Source: Caenorhabditis remanei (lineage: Eukaryota; Nematoda; Chromadorea; Rhabditida; Rhabditidae). Taken from it: 64,000 nt of DNA. The notes under the pieces are model-generated. The model was not told the origin of the DNA. It did not search any database and saw only the letters and a list, made by a program, of their open reading frames with translations. The position numbers and the translations under genes were made by a program. Below, one piece after another: positions 38,263-49,485 of the stretch (positions are counted from its first letter, which is position 1; each line of letters starts with the position of its first letter). Where the stretch lies: contig NC_071331.1 of the NCBI RefSeq assembly GCF_010183535.1, forward strand, positions 15,810,001 through 15,874,000, in the 5' to 3' direction.

Positions 38263-39818
38263 CTACCAACTCAAGTGTTTCTTGTCTTTTTTGAGAGCAA
38301 TACATCCATGATGACTTTCCATATCTTTGATACTTCTATCATCGTCTATAGGAACGTAGGCATGAAGACGTGGAGGATGTTCAGATAATTGGCTTGAGTA
38401 CTTCGAATGTGGCAGTTGTGGCATTCTCACACCAGGTGAAGTTTCTCCGTCTTTTGTTGGTGGGTGCATTTCTTCCCACATTTTGTCGTCGTCGTTCTCG
38501 AAGTCTGCTGAAAAATGGAATTGGTTGAGTGTCTACTCTCAATTTTGTAACGTACGCATTGGTGATTCCTGCAACTGGTTAACAATGGCAAATGAAATGC
38601 GAACATTGCGATCCAATATATAATTCAGCTCGATATCATCGTCGTCCAATCCGAAAGGTCTCATCAGATCTTGGCCAACCTGAAAATATGTATTGCAATG
38701 AAAATTTGATTTAACGATTGCTAACCTTAAACCAGCCGACGAAGAACAGAAACTGGACTATCGTGAAAATGGGAACTTTCAAGTCAATTTCTTTTCCTGA
38801 TTCAATTTCTGGAAGTAGTGGCTGACGACCAAAAAGTGAGAAAAAGAAGAATGAATATGTGGCAAGAGCAGCTACTTGAGTGTATACAAGTGGAACACAC
38901 ACCCAATCGTATGAGTACAATTTACGGAGAGATTGACGGAAAATTCGAAGTTCTGCTACAAATTGATTGAGTAGAGAAGCAGTTGGTTTTGTTTCCTGGA
39001 AAACAAATTTCAGATGGCATACGGTATCAGCAACTCACTTCCTCCACTTGTCTCATGATCTGCTGAACCCAATGAATTGGAGTCATCCAACGACTCGCTT
39101 CGTTTTCATTCTGAAAAAAAGAAGCTATAAGAAAAGATAAATTATTTTCAGACTAACATGCATAGCTTCAAGAATTTGGTATTCTTTCTCAGTAAGAAGT
39201 CCACCTTCTATCAAACTGTGTACAGAAGGGAAACGAAGACGAATTTTAGAAGAGATATCTCGCCTGAATAGGAATTATTTATAGGGTCAGTAAATATGAT
39301 ATTTTTTACCAAGCGAGTGCATTAGAAAGGTTCAAATATCTGGCGATTGTATGTCTTCTTCTCCTGCTCTTATCGTCATGTTGATGGAGAACAGTACAAA
39401 GAACAGAGAGAATATCTTCAGGCCAATACAAAGTTTCGAATTGACGCCACCAACGAGCGACAACATTTGAGACGTAGAATCCGAGAAGGAAAGTCAGTGG
39501 AATGAGACGAGTATATGAATCGCATTGCCGACAGAATGTTTCGAACATTCCTAAAAAAGTTATCTAATGAAAAGTAGAAGTGTTTTGAACTTACTTCTAA
39601 TTTTCAATCTATCATCATCGTCGTCATCAATCAAATCAATCCCTTTCAAGTAGAATACGCGGATAGAATAGAAGAACAACAGGTATATAAGTAGCTCTCT
39701 CCAGACGGTTCTAAAAAATCAGAGCTTACATTCTAGAATATTCGGAAACTAGCCTCCAAATAGATCCTTTCCACCGTAATAGCAAGCGAACGACGTTTCC
39801 GCTGTAGGAAATCGTCAT
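38263..39818 (-). CDS. Bestrophin-family anion channel
   Basis: Exons on the minus strand: 39754-39818, 39595-39710, 39310-39550, 39158-39263, 39039-39110, 38726-38995, 38556-38679, 38263-38507. They give 412 residues. The N-terminus [20 protein letters not shown] is the conserved bestrophin start. The region around residues 220-260 has the family [12 protein letters not shown] signature. The acidic [10 protein letters not shown] at about 301-310 matches the Ca2+-clasp of calcium-activated bestrophins. Four hydrophobic segments are expected and a polar C-terminal tail is present. Intron 1 (39711-39753) must start with GC rather than GT to keep the conserved [12 protein letters not shown] frame. 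Exon 8 has a tandem CAGCAG acceptor. TTTTCAG lies 4 nt before the ATG, so SL trans-splicing is likely. I recall the C. elegans gene as F32B6.9; ligand and tissue are unknown. Confidence 0.9.
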
Positions 39819-41554
39819 TGTACTGAAAAATAGGATATTGCAGCTTTCCTTTCTTAAAATGAGAGTGAGATTAGAAAGGCAGCTGAAAATAAAGAAAAAT
39901 TGTGTATAGATATTGAAAAAACACAGATTTGGTTGCCACGGCGACAAAAGGGGTCCGTGGGACGGATAAAGGAAAAACACGGAGATTAAAAATTCTGAAG
40001 CTAAAACGCTTCAAAGTGGCTTAGGAAAAATAGTAGATGTTTGAGCAGAAACCTCTCGAAATGGCGAAATGTTCAGTCATCTGTGAAATAGAAAGTTGCA
40101 AGTAATTGGAAAGTGAGTCATTTCCTTCTTATTGGTGATAAGAAGAATGAAAGTGAACACTTGTTTTTGTGTTTTGTCTAGATGGGTGGCTGCTTTTGGA
40201 ATCTATAGTCTCGATTAATTACAAAAACAGTAAATAGAAAACAACGACAATTTTCAATTATTTGCAATTACTATAAGTCTACCGAAGTTTTTTCTACCTG
40301 AATTTGGGTCACATTTTTGGGGTGAATTTGTCCGGGGTGGAAATTGTGGGAATCGCGAAACGAAATAGCATTGAGGTTGAAGAGGTTTAAACAGAAATCA
40401 TTCAATTTCACGGGCAGCACAGGGCAGATCGTGAACAATGGGAGAGTTGTTGATCTATATTGGAAAAATGTTAGAAGTGAAAAAAATATAATAGAACAAA
40501 GAGAGACATAGACAGAAAAAGAGAACGTGACTGTTAAATATTACTCAATGAGTAAGTAATACTCACTATTGTATTTTTGTTTGTGAATGAGAGCAAATAT
40601 TCAATAAATGGAAGAACTCTTGCGTTTTTGGCAAAATTAAATTCAAACTTTTTTGAAACTGAAGGTTTCATTATATCAACACTTGGAATGAATGCATGCG
40701 AATAAACATGTCCGAACGATAGTCTGTTCTGGAAATTTGAATAGGATTACAGCAAAATACGTAGACATGTTCCGTCACATGAGTAGTTCATAAAATTCTA
40801 TAAATAAAACTTTTCAAACAAAAAACGCAACTCAATTCTAGAGTTAATTCTTCTAATTAGATGCATTAGCGAGTATACGAGGACGCACAAGATAACCAAA
40901 CAGTTGAAATGAAGAAACCAACAAACAACTCGCTGCTATTCAATAGGATATTTTTTTTAAATTCATAAAACCAATAATCTGATTTTCTCATGAGGAAGTA
41001 TGAGGTAAAACATGTCGAGAGGAGACCTCCGAAAACCAACGAAGGTCATTTCGGAACTTCAAACTACTCTCCCCCCCCCCCCCCCCCCCCCCCCCCCTCG
41101 AACTAACGTCATCTCTTGTTGGTGGCACTCACTGAATAGGAATTTATGGTAATTCCAAAGAGAGAAATAGAAACAAGCAAAGAAAGGGAGAAAAAAAGAA
41201 ATGTTTCGAGTTGAAAGATTTATTTAATCAAAGGTGAATGTGAGGAGTAAAAAGTGGATAGAGTGATACGGTACAAGTGTTTTCCTCCGGGTGCAATGAA
41301 ATTATTATTTTACAGAAAGAGCGTTGAAAAAATGGACAGGCACTTGTCGGTGGAGAGAAATTCAATCAATTCTCTCACCTTTTAATAGAGTGAGTAGGAC
41401 CTATCTAGAAAAACGGGAGTAGGGCGAGTAGAGAAAATGTACAGACAAACACACAGGAAAACCCAAAGAAGTAATGATTGAATAGAACGATTAGCCTCAA
41501 TAATAGAAAATCACAGATTCAAAAGAAAAAACAGGGTAATGGAAGTTTTCAGTT
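39819..41554. other. Gap between bestrophin start and tbc-3 end
   Basis: The region holds the bestrophin promoter and the tbc-3 3' UTR (a minus-strand AATAAA candidate lies near 41220). It is AT-rich, with a 27-base C tract at 41071-41097. No exon was found. Confidence 0.5.
41071..41097. repeat. 27-base homopolymeric C tract
   Basis: An unbroken run of 27 C on the plus strand (poly-G on the minus strand, the transcribed-gene strand of tbc-3). Such G tracts can form quadruplexes. In C. elegans they are scattered genome-wide and become unstable without the DOG-1 helicase. Confidence 0.95.
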
Positions 41555-44500
41555 TTACGGGGAAGCGGCCTGCGCTGATAGATGACGTCGGGCACCGTCA
41601 AAAACTGATTGAAGGGAGAACGCATCTGCAGTGAGCTCGCAAATCTCTCGATCACCCCATGATTGCGTTGGCAAGTTTTGTAGGAGAATCATCACACCCT
41701 GGAAGTTTGGTTCAAGTACAACCAGTGCTTATACTATTTCAAAGTACCTGGAAATCCTTTTCCGCTTGTAGTTGTTTGGACCACGTTCGTAGAAACGCGG
41801 CACATACGTAGTTGTGGAATTGCATGAATCCGTCCGGCTCACTCTGAAATAACCAAATTTATGTTATTTTAATAATTATGATCTACCAGATAAGTATCCC
41901 ATAAACGGATAGTAGCTCGAAGTGGGATTTCTCGCATCAGAAGGTTATTCATCCAACGGAAGGCGAATTGTAGGTATTCAATCCCATTTGATTCTAGATG
42001 CTTGTGAAGCGGACCTACAAAATAATGATTTTCAAGGATACGAGCGAAAAAAAACCATACTTGTCAAATGAGGGGCCGGACCTGAAAAGCTTCGGCTCGG
42101 GCCCGGCACCTCAGGCCCCTCTTTTCAGGGATATGGGATTTTTGAGAAAAATTTTCAAAGTTTTCATGGGGAAAAATTTCCCAATTTACTCGTTTTCTAT
42201 ACTTTTTTCATGATGATTTAGTATATTTTTCGAAAGATTGACATGCATTTTTCAGCGAGACGCCTTCGGCAAAAACTTGAAGGTGTACTAAGGTCAAATC
42301 TGATTTTTTCCCAGAATAATCTATGTGTTTTCGTGAGTTCATTTCCATATCGAAAGAATTTAAAAATTCGGTCGAAATCCCGCTGAGATCGAGCGGCGAA
42401 ACAGTTTTTTCATTTCTGTAGCCGTGGAAAAAAAACAATAAAAAAATGGCGAAAGTAACTACATTATATTAGCACGACACGGTTCTTACAACCGCGCTCT
42501 ACCGAAACCGAAGGAAATAGTGTGCGAAATTGAGAGACTCAGAGAAAAAGAGACATTTCTCAAAGGGATTTCGGTGGAGCGCAGTTGTAAGAACTGTGCT
42601 GAGCTAATAAAACTTGAAAAAAATTCTTTGAAATTTTTTTTCGATATGAAAATGAACTCAGACACACATACAATATTCTATGAAAAAATCAGAGTTGAAC
42701 TTAGTACACCTTTACTCAAATTCGAAAAAAAAAATTTTAATTATAAAAAAAAAAGATTCCCTCCAAAAGACGGGCCTAAGGGGCCGGAAGTATTGAAAAA
42801 AGCCCGGCCCGGCCCGGCCCTTGACAAGTATGAAAAAACTAACGGTCCACTCTGCTCATCAAATGCCGAAGTTGTAGAACTTTCCGCTGAATTCCAGGTT
42901 GCGCAAAAGTGTAGTTATCCTGAAGTCAATAGTTACTTTACCTACAAACTTTGAATGCAAAGACGTACCTGAATAGAATCCAAAAGAGCTGAAACACACC
43001 AAAATGAGTCTGCTTCTATAAGTTGACACTGTTCTAGAGGTAGTTGAGATACATCAAACGATCCAACTTCAACATCTTGTGGAATAAATTCGGAAAGAAA
43101 AACAACGAAAAACGGCGTAACAAGGTCGTTGATTCCTTGAACATATCCACTGGCTGGATGACGGATAGCCCAAATATAAAGTATTCTTTCGAACATCTGA
43201 AAAATGATTGTTTTCCAATTGAGCATTTTTTACAGTACCAACCTCTTGAACCATTTTTTGTTGAAACAATGGGATCAGCGGGCACATTCTTGGAATATCG
43301 ATGTTAATCTAAAAACAACTGATATTATCATTAGAAAATTCATTATATCTACCTGTCTAAATGTGTCCGCATTTTGATCATCAAATCTAGAATGGAAATA
43401 CTGTTCAACATAATGCCAATATTCATCCCTTTTACACTGAAGTGTCACTTCACGACGTTCTGCATTAGTTGGAAGGTATCCCTATTGAAAGAATAATTAT
43501 AGCAGGAAAACAAAATATAAGCTTACAGAGAGAAGTCGCCATGCTTGTGGTCTCAATTTATGTGGAATTCCCATCCAGCAATCTTCTCTCAATTTATCTA
43601 AATCCACGTCAACTGGTGGAGAACTTCTTCCAGATGACTTTCCATTCGAAAACAGACGTCGAAGGCGTGCAAACCTGGTTTGATCTCTATCACCGCCTTC
43701 AATAACAAGATTACATAAAGGTATTGACAGAATGAACTTCCTACCATGAGGTGGAGCACTGGCCATCGGTGCTGCCGACCTAGGCTGGTCTGATATTTCA
43801 GGTAACTTTGGATAAATTGGATTCGCTGTCTGCGGCGTAGCTGATACTGATGAAGGTAGTGGTTCTAAAATAGGATATTCTATGTGAATATTTTTAACAC
43901 AAACGTAGTCTCATACGAGTTCAGATATTCCAACATAATATTAACAATTCAAAACCCATAATTTTATTTATGAACTTCACAGGTTTTGGGATGTTGAAAA
44001 TCTCACCTTTTTGTATAGCAAGTCTCTGCAAAGCTTGTTGTCGACTGTTTTTCGTCGGTGCCGCACTGACTGGCGGCATAATTTCTTCGTCTCGATGCGT
44101 TTTCCCAGCCGCATGAGCCGCGAGAACTTTTGCTGCTGATGCTGATGCTAACGATTCATCCACCTTCACTCGTGTGTCCCATGCATCAGATACACTGAAA
44201 ATTGGAGAAATAAATTATTTTCATCAATTTTATCATAACACTGTTGAATTATCTGACGTGACCAGCCGGTGCGCAGTGTACATATAAGACCTTTCTATGA
44301 TAACTGTCTTTAATATAATTTTAATGACCTATTTTCATAATCTTGAAATTTGTTCATTCTGCCTGGTATATCAGTTCCTTTTGTGGGACTTGCATGATGT
44401 AGTGGTGGGTACCGAGCACCATAAACCGGTTTGACGCTGAAAAATAATATAACCCTTCATTAGTTCAGTTTCTTAAGTCTCATACCTCCCTGGTGTTGAG

Positions 44501-44841
44501 CCGGCTGACCATCGACTCATTCGATCAAATTCGCTGTAATTTTATAAAATTCAGCTAAAAAACGGCTGAATTTAACGGAAAACCGCTTGAAAAACCGGTT
44601 GTTTGCCAACTCAACGCGGCTGTGCAAACTCGCTCCCCAGAGAATGTGATGATAGAGTGTGCCGTGACCGGAGACCCAGACACTACACATTGGCGGACGT
44701 CCAAATTCAATTTACGATGGGAAAATTGGAAACGAAATTTTAAAATGAAACGAAAAATAACTATAAAAAGTATTGAATAAAATAGGTTCGAACTTACTTT
44801 TGTCGAAAACAAATCCACCGTTTTACCAACTGTCCACTCAT
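41555..44841 (-). CDS. tbc-3: TBC-3, TBC1D22-type Rab GTPase-activating protein
   Basis: Exons on the minus strand: 44798-44841, 44486-44533, 44329-44436, 44007-44194, 43745-43864, 43527-43696, 43353-43481, 43243-43308, 42969-43196, 42844-42919, 41887-42014, 41748-41843, 41555-41698. They give 514 residues, close to human TBC1D22A. The N-terminal 200 residues are low-complexity with Pro/Ala/Ser stretches. The TBC domain covers about residues 225-500. It has the arginine finger motif INIDIPR (R276) and the glutamine finger YVQ (Q311), followed by GINDLVTPFFVVFLSE. Known family role: stimulating GTP hydrolysis by Rab proteins on Golgi membranes. The intron at 42015-42843 contains a transposon. 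A second possible first exon lies at 44992-45074. C. elegans F32B6.8 is the equivalent I recall. Confidence 0.92.
42057..42832. mobile_element. Diverged foldback DNA element in a tbc-3 intron
   Basis: The ends are inverted copies (ATACTTGTCAA and TTGACAAGTAT) followed inward by GGCCGG/GGCCCGGCCC-rich subterminal repeats. Internal segments also pair across the element; for example 42466-42506 pairs imperfectly with 42566-42610. The whole element is a decayed palindrome. The open frame 42520-42954 crosses its end and is not a gene. Removing the element leaves an intron of about 50 bp, the normal size here. Confidence 0.75.
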
Positions 44842-44991
44842 TTTGCTGTGCTCTGTGAACAAATAAGAAAAACAGTTTTCCGGCGATGAAGCTCACGGAC
44901 AACTGAGTCCGATTGTGCAAATATGGAACTCTCGCGCGCGCCAGCTTATTCGCCACGTCAGATAAGTTTTAGATATTGATATGATACTCAC

Positions 44992-45074
44992 TCATTGTTG
45001 TTAATTTCGTGGCCAATTTTCCCAGCTGAAAACTGATCGAGCCTCTTGAAACACAAGTTAGTGCACAACAGCAT
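44992..45074 (-). other. tbc-3: Alternative first coding exon of tbc-3
   Basis: The minus strand carries a TTTGCAG acceptor directly before an ATG, 83 nt of open frame, and a GTGAGT donor. It ends in phase 2, the same phase as exon 44798-44841, so it can splice to the common exon at 44533 and give a different N-terminus (MLLCTNLCFKRLDQFSAGKI, then more). The acceptor next to the ATG suggests trans-splicing or an upstream exon; an open segment starting at 45302 could provide one. Confidence 0.5.
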
Positions 45075-46777
45075 CTGCAAACGTTTGATTTTTAATTTTT
45101 TCAATTGAACATTTAAAAATATCGAATATAAAAAAGGCAGATAGAAAAACACGAAAGACACAAAACTCTGGGCTTTTGTTGGCGAGAAAATCATAAAAAT
45201 ATTGCCATTTTGGAGTCGCATTTGAGAGTCAAATCGATCAACTTTTCCAGTCAATTGGGTTACGGTAACTTCGCTATTACTTCCATTTCCCAAAATTCTC
45301 AAACGTATTTTTTCTAATACAGTAATCCCTCCTAGATGACTACTTCCAAAAATGAAAATACTATTCTTTGTGTTCCACTCCTTCCACTAACACAATGGAT
45401 TCGGTTGTATTTGATGCTAAACAATGAACAAAAAGCACAGAAAAATACAATAAAAGAGTTAGAGACACAGACATTTTGGGAATAATACTGTGTAAACTGG
45501 TACGGGCGATCACTGCGTAAAGAACTGAATGTCCGGCTCACTGGCGCGCACACTCTGATTTTTTCTCTATTGAACTGTTAATGTATCAGTGAGAGAAAAA
45601 ACCAGTGAAAGGGCAAATATTTAGAATTAGAGAAAATCGAAGTGGAATTGATCATAGAAATAGAATAAAATTTTGGAAAGTTGAAGGAAGAGTTTATGGC
45701 GAATCTTTTTAGTATGTTTTAGGTCTGTAAATTGGTATGGATTTTCAGAGATCACATTTTCGCGGGCGGGTTGCTGTAGTAATACGGTAGCTAATTTCAT
45801 TTCTGGGAATTCAAAAGAAAAAGAAGTTAATTCAGAAAAGTTTTCAAAAACAGAAATATTCGGATCACAAAGTTATAATTCTCGACGTTGAGTGAAACCT
45901 CGGAAAGAAATATAAAGAAAAATGAATTTGCATTTATGGTTATCAATAGAATTGAAGATCAAGACCTAACTGAATGTTATCGAAAATTGAAAAAAGTGTT
46001 CTGGATTACTGTAGCTGCCTGCCATTCATGATGTGGAAAACGGCACAACACAAACAATAAATCTGTCCGGGAAATGAGACGAAAATGGTCGGCAAAACGG
46101 AAAACTAGGAGGAGCCGTTGAATCCGGAGAGAAGATGACTGGCCTCCTGAACACATAGCCGAACCTAATGCAAACAAAGAAATGGCCGAAAAAGGGAAGA
46201 AAAAGAGAATAGGGAAAAAATGAGAGAAAAGATGGTGAAGAATCGTGAGTGCGCGGGGCGCGGCGCCCAAAAATATGATGATGATGGTGGTCTGGCTCAA
46301 ATGGACGGAACGGAATGGACACTACGAGGAAAAAGGAAAAGAGAGAAACAGACTGTTTACACACAAAAAACCAAAAGAAAAACTATCTCTCGTACAACAC
46401 AAATAGTATATACAAGGGATATACTTCTCATTCTTTTGAAGATTTATTTTGTATTTTGTTTTCCACTGGATCCAGGGTTCTGGAACACTGAAGAAAAATG
46501 TAACTGTTTCTTCGAGTGCACTCATGTGTTCAATTTATAGAATTTTTACGATTCTCTTCTTAAAAAGTGAGCCTAATCTGACTGAATAAGGCGATGGTTT
46601 CGATATTCACATAAATTTTATTCTAGAAAAGGCACATAAAAAGCAGAGCTTCACAACCGTACTCAAAATTAATTACACTTGAAAATTTCAGATAGAAACT
46701 CGAAACATTAGTAAAAGCTCTTAAATAACCGGAGGCTCTAAAAAAACTAGAAACAATAAAATCTACGAAAATCTAAA
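45075..46777. other. tbc-3 upstream region and mccc-1 3' flank
   Basis: AT-rich DNA with no convincing exon other than the possible tbc-3 leader segment at about 45120-45302 (minus). The part next to 46777 is the mccc-1 3' UTR; the plus-strand TTTATT near 46617 is a reverse-strand AATAAA candidate. Open frames at 45977-46540 on both strands overlap each other and look like chance. Confidence 0.45.
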
Positions 46778-49215
46778 TTAGGCGAATTGCACTAAAACGG
46801 CATTTTTAGGAACATTCTTTCCAGCTTGACACTTGATGTGTTCGATCGTTGAATCTTCAGGAGCACGGATGATGTATTCCATTTTCATTGCTGTCATAAC
46901 AACTAGTGCTTGTCCAGTTGTAACCTAGAAATTTATTTTGTCACCGACAATCGAAACTATGAAATCATACTTGATCTCCTGGTTTGACCAGAATTTTCTC
47001 GATAATTCCTGGCATTGGAGCCACTGCCGAATGACTGGCGGCTCCTCCAGCCAATGAGTCGAATGCTTCATACACTGCTGGTGTTGCATACTCGTTTTGA
47101 CCAACTCCATTCACCTAGAATAACTTACTTGAACGGAATAAGCAGTTGAAATACTAACCATTAATGTTTCTGGGAGATCTTTGACTACTGTACTCCACCG
47201 TCTGCCATTGGCTTCTAGAGTAAACTTGAACTCGTTATCTCCAATCGCTTCAATGTCATTCAGAAGTGTTTCATAACTGTTTCCATCGTAAGAGACGGTA
47301 AGACGGTTTTCGGAATCAAAACGAACAGTCACATCTTTACCATCTGAAATTACACATTTACTGTACGTTCGAAAATTTGAAGTGATTTTACCGATTTTGA
47401 ACACGTATTTTGGAGCTACGTTGATTCTGAAGAAGGACAGGTTTTGGAAAACACCTGCATCCGATTTCTTGAGAGCGGACAATGCGTGAGCAATCGCCGA
47501 TTCAACATAGATCTCGGCTGGCGTTTCAGATTCAGCGAAAAGCTCCTCGTGGTGGTCCGGAATGAAATCAGTGTAGACATTTCCAGCAGCGAATTCCGGA
47601 TGAGCGAGAACACGACGAACGAAATCAATGTTGGTTGGAAGACCAGAAATTCGTGTACGGGCAAGAGCACTTTCCAATTTAGCAGCAGCAACATTACGGT
47701 CCTTTCCCCAAACGACAACCTAAAAATAGAGAAACATAATAATTGATTAAATAAATCAAATCTCACAAAAATATACGGATAAAGAATTTTACCTTTGCAA
47801 TCATGGGGTCATAATGAATAGATACTTCGTCTCCGGAAACAACTCCAGTATCAATTCTAGCATCTTCAGGGAAATCAACATAGTTGAGTCGACCAGCGGT
47901 TGGCATGAAAGCTCCTTTACGGGTATCTTCAGCATAGACACGACATTCGAAAGAATGTCCATTCAATGGGATTTCAGACTGTTTCAGTGGAAGTTTCTCT
48001 CCTTGAGCGACACGAAGTTGCCATTCAACCAAGTCGGTCCCTGAAATAAGTTGATAGAATGAACTAAATCAGTTTCCACTATAACAGTGTTTCTCGAACA
48101 ATTCTTACCTGTGATGGCCTCACTGACTGGATGCTCTACTTGAAGACGAGTGTTCATTTCCATGAAGAAAAACTCTCCACGTGGATCCATAATGAACTCA
48201 ACAGTTCCTGCTCCAACATATCCAACAGCAGCAGCTGCACGGACAGCAGATTCTCCAAGTTTGAGACGCGTTTCATGAGCTGAAAGAGAAGTTACAAATG
48301 ACTTAGTTTAACAAGGTACACTCACCCATATTCGGGGCTGGTGCTTCTTCAATGATTTTCTGATGACGTCTTTGGACAGAACAATCTCTTTCCCACAAAT
48401 GAACATAGTTTCCATGATGATCTCCGAAAACTTGCACTTCGACGTGTCTTGGTTTCTCAACAAACTTCTCAACGAGCATTTCATCGTTGCCAAATGATTT
48501 CTTGGCTTCATTACGAGCTGACGCAAGTTTCTCATCGAACTCAGCTTCATTCCAGGCGATTCTCATTCCTTTTCCACCACCTCCATAAACGGCTTTCAAC
48601 ATCACTGGGTACCCTGAAAATCTTCTGCATTATAACCTCAAATGTTAGACTTTTTAACTACCAATTTCTTGTGACTTCTTTTTCAGATTAGCATCAGATT
48701 GATCTTCTCCGTGGAAACCTTTAACTACTGGAACTTTGGCATCTTCCATGATTTGTTTTGAAACATTTTTCGCTCCCATATCTCTGATAGCTTGAGCAGG
48801 CGGTCCAATGAATACAAGGCCGGCTTGAGCACATTTGTCAGCAAAACCAGCGTTTTCAGATAAGAAACCGTATCCCGGGTGAATAGCTTGGGCTCCAGAG
48901 CGAATCGCTGTGTTAATTATTTTGTCCATGTTGAGATAACTTTCAGCGGCAAGTGGTGGTCCGATATGGAAAGCCTGACAAAAAGTTTGAAATTTTCTAC
49001 TGAAAAATCTAATATTTTCTCACCTTGTCGGCTTTTTTGACGAAAAGTGAATTACGATCTGCATCTGAAAAGACGGCCACGGTTTCGATACCCATTTTGC
49101 GAGCTGTGTTTTGAACCCGAATGGCAATTTCTCCTCGATTTGCTACCAGAACCCGTTGGATCGGACGGATCAGAGGAGCTGTTGAGGCACATCGCTTCTG
49201 CACGGCACGCAGCAT
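46778..49215 (-). CDS. mccc-1: Methylcrotonoyl-CoA carboxylase biotin-containing (alpha) subunit
   Basis: Exons on the minus strand: 49024-49215, 48662-48974, 48326-48613, 48109-48279, 47793-48040, 47392-47719, 47159-47343, 46971-47114, 46778-46924. They give 671 residues. The N-terminus ([20 protein letters not shown]) resembles a mitochondrial targeting peptide. The biotin carboxylase domain follows from [14 protein letters not shown], with the ATP-grasp glycine loop YGGGGKGM and [18 protein letters not shown]. The C-terminal biotinyl domain has AMKME with K637 as the expected biotin site. The enzyme carboxylates 3-methylcrotonyl-CoA in mitochondrial leucine breakdown together with the beta subunit, which is not in this window. 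TTCCAG ends exactly at the ATG, indicating SL trans-splicing. The gene is divergent from prp-18 across 270 bp. Confidence 0.95.
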
Positions 49216-49485
49216 CTGGAACCAATTTAATTTATTTATATTTTCGAAGTGTTTAATTAAATTAGTATTATACCAATTAATCAAATGTAAATTGGAAGAA
49301 AAAAAGCAAAACGGAGGAAAAGCTGGGCAATAAAACTTTTTCTCACAGAAGAGCGCGTTTACCCTTCGTTTGTCTGCGTCTCTTTCGCCGACTCCGTCTC
49401 GAAACAGTTTTCGAATTCTTCTTTTTCTCCCTTTTTTCTTTTTTCTTCTTATTATTAGCATTAAACTTTTCACATTTTAGGATAA
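49216..49485. promoter_or_regulatory. Divergent promoter between mccc-1 and prp-18
   Basis: The 270 bp between the two start codons include a strongly T-rich tract on the plus strand (49410-49450) next to the prp-18 acceptor TTTTAG (ends 49480). The mccc-1 acceptor ends at its ATG on the other strand. Both genes therefore appear trans-spliced from this shared region. Confidence 0.6.

Noticed and set aside
42000..42840. Coding exons of tbc-3 inside the element-bearing intron
   Set aside because: The TBC-domain sequence is continuous from 42844 to 42014 without missing residues.
42520..42954. 144-codon plus-strand open frame
   Set aside because: It runs through the foldback element and into antisense of tbc-3 exon 10; no gene features.
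46026..46540. Overlapping 106-112 codon frames on both strands
   Set aside because: Low-complexity purine/pyrimidine DNA, no splice consensus and no recognisable protein.
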